Positions 40,408-48,685 of a stretch of DNA of 64,000 nt are shown in pieces. The notes under the pieces were generated by a model, which saw only the letters and a program-made list of their open reading frames with translations, was not told where the DNA came from and ran no database searches. Source of the DNA: CALMEC01 sp963777565 (GTDB lineage Bacteria; Actinomycetota; Thermoleophilia; Miltoncostaeales; Miltoncostaeaceae); assembly GCA_963777565.1 (NCBI GenBank), contig CAVZQZ010000006.1:434001-498000 (forward strand). Direction: 5' to 3'. Positions within the stretch are counted from its first letter, which is position 1; every line of letters starts with the position of its first letter. A program made the position numbers and the translations under genes.

Positions 40408-41532
40408 TCAGGCCCCGGACGAGGCGCAGGCGGAGAGCTCGCTCGTCCAGTACGGATCGGGCGGCAGGATGTCGAACGGGTTGGGCAGCACGTCGGGTGT
40501 CACATACGTCCAGCCGAGGTTCAGACTCGACGCGCGCGAGCACGTGGTCTGCATGGTGGTCGTGCCGCTGGCCGCGTAGACGATCGCCGCGAGGTTCGCC
40601 GGGTTACGGGACGCCACCCATCCCGGCGGGCTCCATGAGGTGAACGCGGAGGGACTCCCCTCGAAGATGTTCACGATGTCCGCGGTCCCGCCGTCGAGCT
40701 GCCACGCGGTCGACGCCGCCACGCCCGGGTTTGTCACGACCGTCAGGGAACCGGAGCTCTTCGCGTGCACGTACTGGTAGAGCGATGCGTAGTAGGTCTT
40801 GGTCCCCGAATCGTTGGATGCCTCGTCGAAGAAGATGCCGCTCACCGGGTAGCGGGCGAAGTACGCATCCACATCCGCGCGTACCGCGCTCGAAGGTCGC
40901 GCGCCGTACGACGTGTAGACGTACCCGATCACGCCGACTCCGCGTGAGCGGCACGCGCTCACAGCGCTTGTGTAGGCGGGGTCGACGGTCGTGCCCGGCC
41001 CGGAGTTGGGGTTCATGACCGCGACCGCCCCCGGGGGGAGCGTCGAACACATGCGGGTCCAATCCGCCCCCGGATAGAAGTACGCCGGAACGAGGATACT
41101 GCGGACCCCCGAGGGTGGTGGTGGTGGTGGTGGCGGCGGCGGCGGCGGCGCCTGGTTCGCCACCGCGAACGTCGCGACGAGATCGGCGATCACCGCGCCG
41201 CTGCTGCGGGTGACCGTGGCACGGAGCGTGTGCGTCCCATCGGCGAGCGTCGTGGTGTCGAGCGGTCTCGCCGAGCCGTCGTTGCGCGTTCCGGCGTAGT
41301 CAAACGGCGACGATCGAGTCACCGCCGAGCCGCCGTCGAGCACGTAGCGCACGCGCCTGGCCAGCGAGTAGCCGGTCGCGAAGATGTACCGGTTGCCGCT
41401 CAACGTCGTGCCGCTCAACAGCACGGGGTTCGAGCGGTTCGAGCTTGTGCTCACGACGATCCCCGTCGGCGCCGCAGTCGCGATCGGCGCCGAGACAGCC
41501 GCCGCGATCGCGGCGATCAGGATCGCAGCCAC
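40408..41532 (-). CDS. Secreted spherulation-specific family 4 (spherulin 4) protein
   Basis: About 374 residues. N-terminal secretion signal (AAILIAAIAAAVSAPIATAA), a ~90-residue beta domain (NPVLLSGTTLSGNRYIFATG...), a run of 12 prolines, then a spherulin-4/GH-like barrel with ILVPAYFYPGADWTRMCS, AVMNPNSGPGTTVDP, GVIGYVYTSYGARP and VSGIFFDEASND, the family's acidic signature. Probably binds or cleaves extracellular polysaccharide. GTG 41532 gives a short n-region. A CTG further upstream would add a basic RRTLRRWAL segment typical of signal peptides. Confidence 0.83.
   Translation of the reverse strand: MAAILIAAIAAAVSAPIATAAPTGIVVSTSSNRSNPVLLSGTTLSGNRYIFATGYSLARRVRYVLDGGSAVTRSSPFDYAGTRNDGSARPLDTTTLADGTHTLRATVTRSSGAVIADLVATFAVANQAPPPPPPPPPPPPSGVRSILVPAYFYPGADWTRMCSTLPPGAVAVMNPNSGPGTTVDPAYTSAVSACRSRGVGVIGYVYTSYGARPSSAVRADVDAYFARYPVSGIFFDEASNDSGTKTYYASLYQYVHAKSSGSLTVVTNPGVAASTAWQLDGGTADIVNIFEGSPSAFTSWSPPGWVASRNPANLAAIVYAASGTTTMQTTCSRASSLNLGWTYVTPDVLPNPFDILPPDPYWTSELSACASSGA
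41114..41151. repeat. GGT/GGC trinucleotide tract encoding polyproline
   Basis: A GGT then GGC tandem repeat on the + strand reads as 12 consecutive proline codons in the spherulin-4 gene. Length is probably slippage-prone. Confidence 0.8.
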
Positions 41533-41699
41533 GAGCGCCCACCGGCGCAGCGTGCGACGCGGTCCAACCGTGACCCCAACTGCTCATGGGCGACGCGGGC
41601 ACGACGCGAGGTTCTCAGGCGCCTCGGACGTCGTCAACGCGGCGAGCGCTCGCGATGCTGCGTGATTTCACGCTCGGAGCGACCGCCCCCAAGCAGGGA

Positions 41700-43262
41700 T
41701 CAGCGAATCGCCTGCACCACGCGCACGGGACGCCCGATCGGAGGCACCCGCAGACGCACCACGAGCGGAACGCCGGCGTCGAATCGGACCGCCGCGACGA
41801 TCGTGGCGACTCGTGGACCGACCGCGACGAGCCGGGCGAACGCGACCGTTCGGCCGAGGGCGATGCGACAGGCGCCCCACCGCAGACCCGTGAGGCGCGC
41901 GGCGCAACGATCGGCGTGGTCCGGAGCCGGCAGCGCGACCCGTACGAGGATCCGCTTGCGGTCGACCCGTTTCGCCGTCACGACGATCCGGGCGGGCGGC
42001 GGGGGATCCGGCACCACGATCGACGCATCGCCCGCGGGCGGTGGCGGCGTGTCGCTCGCCCCCGACAGCGTTACGCGCACTGTTGCGATGCCGAGCGCGA
42101 CCGAGTCGGCGGCGATCGAGATGCCCGAAAGCGGATCGGCGAACCGCTGACCCGCCTGCAACGGAGCGTCGGCGTAGGTCACCGTCTGAGGGCTGGCGTC
42201 GACCAGCCGGGTGCGCACCCCGATGCCGTACTCGCCCGCCAGGCGGATGCCGACGCCCGTCACCGCCGGATCGGCGGCACCGAAGTTGTCGAACACGCCG
42301 GCCGGGCTGCGAAGCTCGACGTACCAGTAGTCGCCGGCATCGCCGCGCTTGACCCGCAGCGACTGGATGCCGCCCCCGGCCACGCTTGCCGATGTGAGCC
42401 GGTACGTGCCCGACTGGGTCACCGTCGCGGCGGCGGACGTGGGCAGGAACCCGTACTCGACCTTGCGGAATGCGGCGGAGTGCCGCAACGCGGCACCCAT
42501 CACGTCGAACGGGTCGCCGTACTCGCTCTGCGTGCACGTTCCCGAGAACGTGACGCGCACGCCGGCCTCCGTGCAGCTGATCGTCGAGGCGTGCTGGGCG
42601 CCGATGTTGTGGCCGAGCTCGTGGGCGATCACGCGTGCCGACAGCGTGCCGTTGATGAAGCTGTCGCTCCCCGGCATGTCGGCGGCCCCGGCCCAAGCGC
42701 ATGCCGCGACTTGGGGGAAGAGGTAGATGCGGTGCTGGTAGCCGGTGAGGTCGACGCCGGCGGCCGCGGCGGCGGCGTTCGCAGCGAACATCCATGTGTC
42801 GGGATCGCACACCGCGGTGCTCGACGAGATCGTGTACGAGCCGAAGATGTCGCCGTCGGCGCGCAGCTTGCCCGCGAAGGAGATGGCCCCGAACGACTGC
42901 TCCTGCTCGAACGCGTTGACCGAGCCCGCGCCGGCGAAGATGGCCGTCCGGACGGCGTCCTCCGTGAACGGCGCAGATGCCGACCCCGCGAAGTCGAGCA
43001 TCACGACCGCCGTCGTTCGCGGACCGCGGGCGATCGTCAGTGGAGCGATCCCGCTCGTGATTACGGGCGCGGCATCGACGCCCGGCGGTGCGGGGAGCTC
43101 GCGTGCATCGGCGAAGTCGTCGGCATGCGGGCCGTCGTGGCCCCACGCATGCGAGGGCGCGCGGAACCCGAGCAGCGCGACGAGGCCCAAGACGAGCATC
43201 AGGCAAGCACGGCGCGCGCCGGGGCACGACCAGGGCGTGGCAGCCGAAGATCGAGGCGGCAT
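41700..43262 (-). CDS. Secreted metzincin protease, gametolysin (M11)-like
   Basis: 520 residues. Signal peptide about 18-40 (ACLMLVLGLVALLGFRAPSHA). The catalytic zinc motif ARVIAHELGHNIGAQHAS is HExxHxxxxxH, followed by the metzincin Met-turn in EYGDPFDVMGAALRH, which together indicate peptidase M11. Upstream TTAVVMLDFAGSAS begins the fold. The C-terminal ~200 residues are beta-rich with a Pro linker (DTPPPPAGD, PDPPPPARI). A likely exported protease. M11 is rare outside algae but occurs in actinobacteria. Confidence 0.85.
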   Translation of the reverse strand: MPPRSSAATPWSCPGARRACLMLVLGLVALLGFRAPSHAWGHDGPHADDFADARELPAPPGVDAAPVITSGIAPLTIARGPRTTAVVMLDFAGSASAPFTEDAVRTAIFAGAGSVNAFEQEQSFGAISFAGKLRADGDIFGSYTISSSTAVCDPDTWMFAANAAAAAAGVDLTGYQHRIYLFPQVAACAWAGAADMPGSDSFINGTLSARVIAHELGHNIGAQHASTISCTEAGVRVTFSGTCTQSEYGDPFDVMGAALRHSAAFRKVEYGFLPTSAAATVTQSGTYRLTSASVAGGGIQSLRVKRGDAGDYWYVELRSPAGVFDNFGAADPAVTGVGIRLAGEYGIGVRTRLVDASPQTVTYADAPLQAGQRFADPLSGISIAADSVALGIATVRVTLSGASDTPPPPAGDASIVVPDPPPPARIVVTAKRVDRKRILVRVALPAPDHADRCAARLTGLRWGACRIALGRTVAFARLVAVGPRVATIVAAVRFDAGVPLVVRLRVPPIGRPVRVVQAIR

Positions 43263-43370
43263 ACCCGTTCCATCGGCAGCCGATCCCGGGAGCCTGATGG
43301 CTCACGATGAATGAACCGGACCGCGCATGCCGCCTGCCGGCTGTGCTGGGGTTCTTGCTAGCCTCGCAGC

Positions 43371-44288
43371 GTGCCCACTCCCACACGACTCGAGCGCGCG
43401 CTGGCCGACGGCAGGTTCGCCGTCACCGCCGAGCTGGGCCCGCCGAAGCACGCCGACCCGATGGCCGTCATCGAGAAGGCGCTCCTGCTCGGCCCGGTCT
43501 GCGACGCCGTCAACATCACCGACAACCAGACCGCGCAGTCGCGCATGTCGCCGATCGCCGCCGGGCGGATCGCCTTGGAGGCCGGTGCGGAGCCGGTGAT
43601 GCAGATCACCGTTCGCGACCGCAACCGAATGGCGATCACCAGCGACCTGCTCGGCGCGAGCGCACTGGGCATCCACAACACCCTGGCGATGAGCGGCGAC
43701 CCGATCCACATCGGGAACCACCCCGACGCCGCGGTGGTCAACGACATCGACACGATGACCCTCCTGCGGCTCCAGGGCTCGCTGCGCTCGGGCCATTTCG
43801 CGAACCCAGAGTCTGAGGAGATCAAGGGCGAGGCGCCCTACCTGCACATCGGCGCGACAGCGAACCCGTTCGCCCCGGACGCCGACATCGAGGTCCAGAA
43901 GATCCGCGCCAAGCTCGAGGCCGGGGCGGACTTCTTCCAGACGCAGATCACCTACATGCCCGATGCCCTCGACGAGTTCCTCGAGCGGCTCCGGGCGGCC
44001 GATCTGCCGTCGTGGCCAAAGCTGATCATCGGCGTCGGGCCGTTCAAGCACCTGCGCATGGCGATCCACATGCGCGACAAGGTGTGGGGGGTCGAGGTCC
44101 CCGACGAGCTGATCCGCCGGATGGAGCAAGCCGACGACGAAGGCGAGGAAGGCAAGCGCATCTGCGTCGAGGTCATCGAGCGTCTCCGCGAGACCGAGGG
44201 CGTCGCCGGCTGCCACGTCATGGCGGTCGCATGGGAGGAATCGGTGCCTGAGATCCTCGAGCGCGCCGGGATCGCCCAGGGCGCCTGA
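43371..44288 (+). CDS. Methylenetetrahydrofolate reductase-family protein
   Basis: 305-residue TIM-barrel protein of the MetF/MTHFR family. FAVTAELGPPKHADP replaces the usual E-x-PP entry, then DAVNITDNQTAQSRMSPIAAG, GIHNTLAMSGDPI, GATANPFAP and GADFFQTQITYM. The GTG start (43371) follows the divergent M11 gene by 108 bases. It probably reduces methylene-H4folate or a related pterin C1 carrier. Members with this sequence style often lack the NADH site and pair with corrinoid systems, none of which is seen here. Confidence 0.85.
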   Translation: MPTPTRLERALADGRFAVTAELGPPKHADPMAVIEKALLLGPVCDAVNITDNQTAQSRMSPIAAGRIALEAGAEPVMQITVRDRNRMAITSDLLGASALGIHNTLAMSGDPIHIGNHPDAAVVNDIDTMTLLRLQGSLRSGHFANPESEEIKGEAPYLHIGATANPFAPDADIEVQKIRAKLEAGADFFQTQITYMPDALDEFLERLRAADLPSWPKLIIGVGPFKHLRMAIHMRDKVWGVEVPDELIRRMEQADDEGEEGKRICVEVIERLRETEGVAGCHVMAVAWEESVPEILERAGIAQGA

Positions 44289-44363
44289 CACCCCGCGGGG
44301 CCGTCACTCCCTTGAATCGCCGCCGCCTGTCGGAGCGGGTCGATCGCGTCGCGCGGCCGGACG

Positions 44364-44396
44364 CGCCAATTGGCGTCACGGCGACGTCAATTGGCG
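44364..44396. repeat. 33-bp dyad element, copy B
   Basis: Arms CGCCAATTGGCGTC and GACGTCAATTGGCG around 5 bases. The first arm contains the perfect 12-bp palindrome CGCCAATTGGCG. It sits between the convergent MTHFR-like and HAD genes and overlaps the HAD stop codon (44387-44389). Confidence 0.6.
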
Positions 44397-45127
44397 TTCC
44401 CGGTACGATGCGTTCCCTCCTCGCCTGCGGGCGTGGCGCCGCGCGAGTGGCACCCGGCGGCGGTCGGCGACGGGATGATCGCGTCGAGGGTGTCCGGGAT
44501 CCCGCTCAGGTCGGCGAGCTCCGCCGTGCGCGGCAGCGGGCTCGTCTCCGCGAACCGGTTGATCCACACCGCCGGCATCCCGAAGTCGGCCGCCGGCGCG
44601 ATGTCGTGGAACAGGCTCGCCGCGACGTGGACATGACGGGCCGGGTCGGCGCCGCTCAGCGCGAAGAACCGCCGCCAGTGACCGTGCGCCGGCTTGTACG
44701 AGCCGGCCTCGGCGGCGGTGATCTGTAGGTCCACCTCCACCCCGATGTTCCCGACCGACGCGGCGAGGAGATCCGGGTCGGTGTTCGACAGGATCCCCAG
44801 CCGCCAGCCCCGCTCGCGTAGCTCGGCGAGCCCCTGCGGCACCTCTGGGAACGGCGACCACGACGGAAGCGACTCGGCCAGGGCGAACCGGTCGTTGACG
44901 GCGAGCGACCGGCCCTCGATCGCCGCCACCGCCTCGAGGCACCGGGCGAGCACCTCACGGTAGGGAACGTCGCGGCCCTCCTGCACGAGCGGCTCGACGG
45001 CGTGGTGACGACGAAGCAACGCCTCGGCGTCGGCGTCCGGCCAGACCGACCGGAACGCCGACCGGATGCCCCCCTCCCAGTCGATCAGCGTGCCGTAGCA
45101 GTCGAACGTGGCCCATCGGTCGCTCAG
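44387..45127 (-). CDS. HAD hydrolase, haloacid dehalogenase type II-like
   Basis: About 246 residues. Motif I is RWATFDCYGTLIDWEGG, motif II is LGILSNTDPDLLAAS, motif III Lys is in AAEAGSYKPAHGHW, and HVHVAASLFHDIAPAADFGM is typical of 2-haloacid dehalogenase-like phosphatases. The only plausible start is CTG 45127, which overlaps the previous stop (CTGA) and has GGAGG 6 bases upstream. It is last in an operon with an FAH hydrolase. About 35 residues after the core may be disordered. Confidence 0.82.
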   Translation of the reverse strand: MSDRWATFDCYGTLIDWEGGIRSAFRSVWPDADAEALLRRHHAVEPLVQEGRDVPYREVLARCLEAVAAIEGRSLAVNDRFALAESLPSWSPFPEVPQGLAELRERGWRLGILSNTDPDLLAASVGNIGVEVDLQITAAEAGSYKPAHGHWRRFFALSGADPARHVHVAASLFHDIAPAADFGMPAVWINRFAETSPLPRTAELADLSGIPDTLDAIIPSPTAAGCHSRGATPAGEEGTHRTGNAN

Positions 45128-45867
45128 GCATCGCCTCCGTTCTGGCTCACCACCGCGTACTCCACGGCCTGCTCGACGAGCGCGAGGATCGCCGCCACCC
45201 AGACCGCGTCCTGTGCCGGGTCCTCCGGCGGCTCTCCCGCGGCGAGCGCGGCGAGCGCCCGTGACGCGATCGGGGCGTCGGGCGTGTCGATCCGCCGGAG
45301 CTCTTCCCGGCCCCATTCCCGCGAGTCGAGGTCACCCGTCGACCGGGCGAGCTCCGCGCGGGCCGCGTCGGTCTCACCCGCGCCGACGTACGCCGCGATC
45401 TCCTGCTCGAAGTCCTCCGGGTCGAAGTCGAGGAGGTCGACGACCATCGCGCCGATCACGAGCGCAACGTCGACGTCGCCCGCCGCACCGCCGACGAGAC
45501 GAGCCTCGATCACCGCGAGGCGCTCGGCGTTGCGCTCGAACACCGCGGCGAGCGAACGACCCGCCTCGTCGGCGACGGCCAGGGCCAACGGATTCGCCGG
45601 GTCGTCGTCGAGCGTCAGCTCCAGCGCCTCGACGGTGGCCGCGTCGGGCGCCTCGCCCCCGTACCGCTCGAGTGCCGCGCCGAGCGCGAGACGAAGCTGG
45701 CCCCAGTGCGCCTCCGAGGTCAGGAGTCGCAAGCGCTGCAGCTCATCGGCCGCCGCACCGTCGACGATCGCACGGGCGAACGCCCGCGCCTCGTCGCCCA
45801 GCACCCCGCGCGGCAGGACGGCGCCGGACCGGGCGATGAGCAGGCCGAAGCGGTCGGCGCCGCTCAC
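45124..45867 (-). CDS. Unrecognised 247-residue protein in FAH/HAD operon
   Basis: Starts at GTG 45867, overlapping the FAH stop as GTGA. Highly acidic and Ala-rich, predicted all-helical (LQRLRLLTSEAHWGQLRLAL, VALVIGAMVVDLLDFDPEDFEQEI). No signal peptide, motif or cysteine cluster. I do not recognise the family. The tight three-gene operon suggests a role with the neighbouring hydrolases. Confidence 0.75.
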   Translation of the reverse strand: MSGADRFGLLIARSGAVLPRGVLGDEARAFARAIVDGAAADELQRLRLLTSEAHWGQLRLALGAALERYGGEAPDAATVEALELTLDDDPANPLALAVADEAGRSLAAVFERNAERLAVIEARLVGGAAGDVDVALVIGAMVVDLLDFDPEDFEQEIAAYVGAGETDAARAELARSTGDLDSREWGREELRRIDTPDAPIASRALAALAAGEPPEDPAQDAVWVAAILALVEQAVEYAVVSQNGGDA

Positions 45868-46667
45868 GACCCGACCACCCGGTGCTCGATCGCGCCGAGG
45901 CCGTCGATCTCGATCCGCACGACATCGCCCGGCCGAAGGAACCGCGGGGGCACACGGGCCGCGCCGACGCCGGCGGGGGTGCCGGTGGTGATGACATCGC
46001 CCGGCTCCAGGGTGAACGAGCCGGAGATGAACGCGATGAGCTCGGCGACCGGGAAGACCATGTCCGCGGTCGTCCCGTCCTGCATCGGCTCGCCCGATAC
46101 CCAGGTGCGGATGCGAAGGGCCTGCGGATCGGGCACCTCGTCCGCGGTCGTAATCCACGGCCCCCACGGGGCGAACGTGTCCGCGCCCTTCGCGCGCACC
46201 CACTGGGGCTCCTCGCGCTGACGGTCGCGGGCGCTCACGTCGTCCATCACGGCGTAGCCGAACACGTGACCGAGGGCCTCGTCCGGCGCGACGTCACGAG
46301 CCGTCCGCCCGATCACCACGGCGAGCTCCCCTTCGAAGTCCGGCTCCGTGGTGTAGGGCGGCAGCACCACCGGGCCGCCGGGGCCGGTCACGGACGTCGG
46401 CATCTTGGCGAACAGGAGGGGCATCTGCGGCAACGGCTTGCCCGTCTCGGCCGCGTGATCGCGGAAGTTCAGGCCGATGCCGATGAGCTTGCCGGGACGC
46501 AACGGCGCCGCCAGGGTCACGTCGGTCAGCGGGATCGGATCGCCGTCGGGCACCACGGCCGCACCCCGGACGACGTCCGCGACGCTCCCGCTGATGGGCC
46601 GCACGAGGTCGCCATCCAGCACTCCGGCGCGGAGCCCGTCGGCGGCGACGTAGGTGAGGATCTTCAT
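45864..46667 (-). CDS. Fumarylacetoacetate hydrolase-family protein
   Basis: 267 residues. The FAH fold is shown by PGKLIGIGLNFRDHAAETGK, LFAKMPTSVTGPGGPVVLP, the metal ligands in EPDFEGELAVVIG, GYAVMDDVSARDRQ and GDVITTGTPAGVGAARVPPRFL. Members cleave C-C bonds or decarboxylate beta-diketo/2-oxo acids in aromatic or sugar-acid breakdown. Substrate unknown. First gene of the leftward operon, divergent from the CDP-alcohol phosphotransferase. Confidence 0.9.
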   Translation of the reverse strand: MKILTYVAADGLRAGVLDGDLVRPISGSVADVVRGAAVVPDGDPIPLTDVTLAAPLRPGKLIGIGLNFRDHAAETGKPLPQMPLLFAKMPTSVTGPGGPVVLPPYTTEPDFEGELAVVIGRTARDVAPDEALGHVFGYAVMDDVSARDRQREEPQWVRAKGADTFAPWGPWITTADEVPDPQALRIRTWVSGEPMQDGTTADMVFPVAELIAFISGSFTLEPGDVITTGTPAGVGAARVPPRFLRPGDVVRIEIDGLGAIEHRVVGS

Positions 46668-46802
46668 GCGTCGCTATCCTACGTCGACCGACGTCGCCTT
46701 CCCCCCGGCGCGACCGACTCCGAACGCGAGCCGCCGATCTCCACACACACCGAGGATCTGGAACTGCCACCGCGGCCGCTCCGCCAACGCATTGCCGACG
46801 GC

Positions 46803-47384
46803 GTGCGGACCGGAGTCAGCCCGATCATCCGCCTGCTCGTCCGGCTTGGGATCGGGCCGAACACGCTCACGCTGATCGGGTTCGCCGGCGCGATCGCGAC
46901 CTGCGTGCTGGTGGTGCAGCGCCACTGGCTCGCCGCCGGGTTCGTGTTCGTGATCGGCAGCATCATGGATCTGCTCGACGGCTCCGTTGCGCGCCTCTCC
47001 GGCAAGGTGAGCGAGTTCGGTGCGTTCCTGGACTCTACGCTCGACCGCACGGCCGAGGGGCTCGTGCTCGGCGCGATCGGCGTGACGCTCGCCCGCGACG
47101 AGCAATGGTGGGCCCTCGGCGCGTGCTTCCTCGCGCTGACCGCGTCGTTCCTCGTGTCGTACACCCGGGCGCGGGCCGAGAGCCTGGGGGTCGATTCGAA
47201 CCGCGGCGGGCTCATGAGCCGCCCGGAGCGAATCGTGCTGACCGCGGCCGCCATCTTCTTCGCCCCGATCGACCACGTGACCGAGGTCGTCATCTACGTG
47301 CTCGCCGCGCTGACGATGCTGACCGTCGTGCAGCGGGTGGTGTACGTGTGGCGCGCGCTGCGCCACTCCGATGCTGTACACTAA
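46803..47384 (+). CDS. CDP-alcohol phosphatidyltransferase (phosphatidylinositol-type synthase)
   Basis: Integral membrane enzyme moving a phosphatidyl group from CDP-diacylglycerol to an alcohol. The signature DGSVARLSGKVSEFGAFLDS ending in TLDR fits DGxxARx8GxxxDxxxD. About five or six membrane helices follow. Start uncertain: GTG 46803 gives 193 residues, while homology-like sequence (LRQRIADGV) continues a little upstream without an ATG, GTG or TTG. The adjacent myo-inositol phosphate synthase makes an inositol-phosphate acceptor likely (inference). Confidence 0.83.
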   Translation: MRTGVSPIIRLLVRLGIGPNTLTLIGFAGAIATCVLVVQRHWLAAGFVFVIGSIMDLLDGSVARLSGKVSEFGAFLDSTLDRTAEGLVLGAIGVTLARDEQWWALGACFLALTASFLVSYTRARAESLGVDSNRGGLMSRPERIVLTAAAIFFAPIDHVTEVVIYVLAALTMLTVVQRVVYVWRALRHSDAVH

Positions 47385-47405
47385 TCGGTAGGTCGTACAC
47401 CAATC
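47376..47405. promoter_or_regulatory. Tandem 11-bp repeat upstream of ino1
   Basis: GTACACTAATC (47376-47386) and GTACACCAATC (47395-47405), period 19 bases, just before the AGGAGG site and GTG start of ino1 and overlapping the upstream stop codon. Near-two-turn spacing suggests a regulator bound as a tandem on one DNA face. The factor is unknown. Confidence 0.45.
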
Positions 47406-47417
47406 AGGAGGTCACCC

Positions 47418-48568
47418 GTGAAGGGTCCCGTCAACGTCGCGATCATCGGCGTGGGCAACTGCGCCTCGTCCCTGGTCCAGGGCGTCCAGTACTACCGTGA
47501 CGCGACGGACGACGAGTTCGTCCCCGGCCTGATGCACGTCAATCTCGGCGGCTACCACGTCAGCGACATCAACTTCACGGCCGCCTTCGACATCGACGCC
47601 CGCAAGGTTGGTCGCGACCTCGGCGAGGCCATCTACACCGAGCCGAACAACACCTACCGCTTCGCCGAGGTGCCGAAGATCGGCGTTACGGTGCAGCGCG
47701 GCATGACGCACGACGGCCTCGGCAAGTATCTCAGCGAGGTCATCACCAAGGCACCTGGCCCGACGGCCGACATCGTGCAGCTTCTCAAGCGACACCAACA
47801 CGCACGTCGTCGTGAGCTACCTGCCGGTGGGCTCCGAGCACGCGACCAAGTGGTACGTCGAGCAGATCCTGCACGCCGGCTGCGCGTTCGTGAACTGCGT
47901 GCCGGTGTTCATCGGCCGCGAGCCATACTGGCAGCAGCGCTTCGTCGAGCGTGGCCTGCCGATCGATCGGCGACGACATCAAGAGCCAGGTCGGCGCCAC
48001 GATCGTGCACCGCACGCTCGCTCGCCTCATGCGCGAGCGCGGCGTGAAGATGCTGCACACCAGCCAGCTCAACTTCGGCGGAAACACCGACTTCCTCAAC
48101 ATGCTCGAGCGGGAGCGGCTCGCCTCGAAGAAGATCTCGAAGACGAACGCGGTCACCTCGGTGCTCGGACAGGAGATCGACGCCCGCGACATCCACATCG
48201 GTCCGAGCGACTACGTGCCGTGGCTGACGGACCGCAAGTGGGCGCACATCCGTCTCGAGGGTCAGGCCTTCGGAGACGTCCCGATCAACATGGAGCTCAA
48301 GCTCGAGGTGTGGGACTCGCCGAACTCCGCCGGCATCGTCATCGACGCCGTCCGCTGCGGGAAGCTCGCGCTCGACCGCGGTCTGTCCGGCACCCTGGAG
48401 GGCCCGTCGTCGTACTTCATGAAGAGCCCGCCGGTGCAGCACCCCGACGATGTCTGCCGGGAGCTCACCGATGCGTTCATCCGTGGCGAGTCGAACCGCG
48501 TGCTCACCGGCGCGGAGGCCACTCCGGCCGAGGCCGACTCGATCACCGCGGCGAACGCCGCCGAGTAG
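47418..48568 (+). CDS. ino1: myo-Inositol-1-phosphate synthase (two frameshifts)
   Basis: NAD-dependent isomerase of glucose-6-phosphate to inositol-1-phosphate, 382 residues once repaired. GTG 47418 has AGGAGG upstream. VNVAIIGVGNCASSLVQGV is the NAD motif, and LNFGGNTDFLNML and DYVPWLTDRKWAHIRLEG carry active-site residues. One extra base near 47790 and one near 47969 throw the frame (KDTNTHVVVSYLP and LPIIGDDIKSQVGAT are restored by deletion). Supplies inositol phosphate for the neighbouring CDP-alcohol enzyme. Confidence 0.9.
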
Positions 48569-48685
48569 TCCCTCCGTTCGCGTCGACGGCGGCCCGGTTC
48601 GGTCGAGCCGGGCTGCCATCGGCATCCCGGTTGCGCGGGCGTCCCGGCGGGCCGGTGCCACGGCGACTGGTGGTAAGGTCGGCCG

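Noticed and set aside
41114..41151. CRISPR-like or VNTR repeat
   Set aside because: It is a trinucleotide tract in frame encoding a proline linker.
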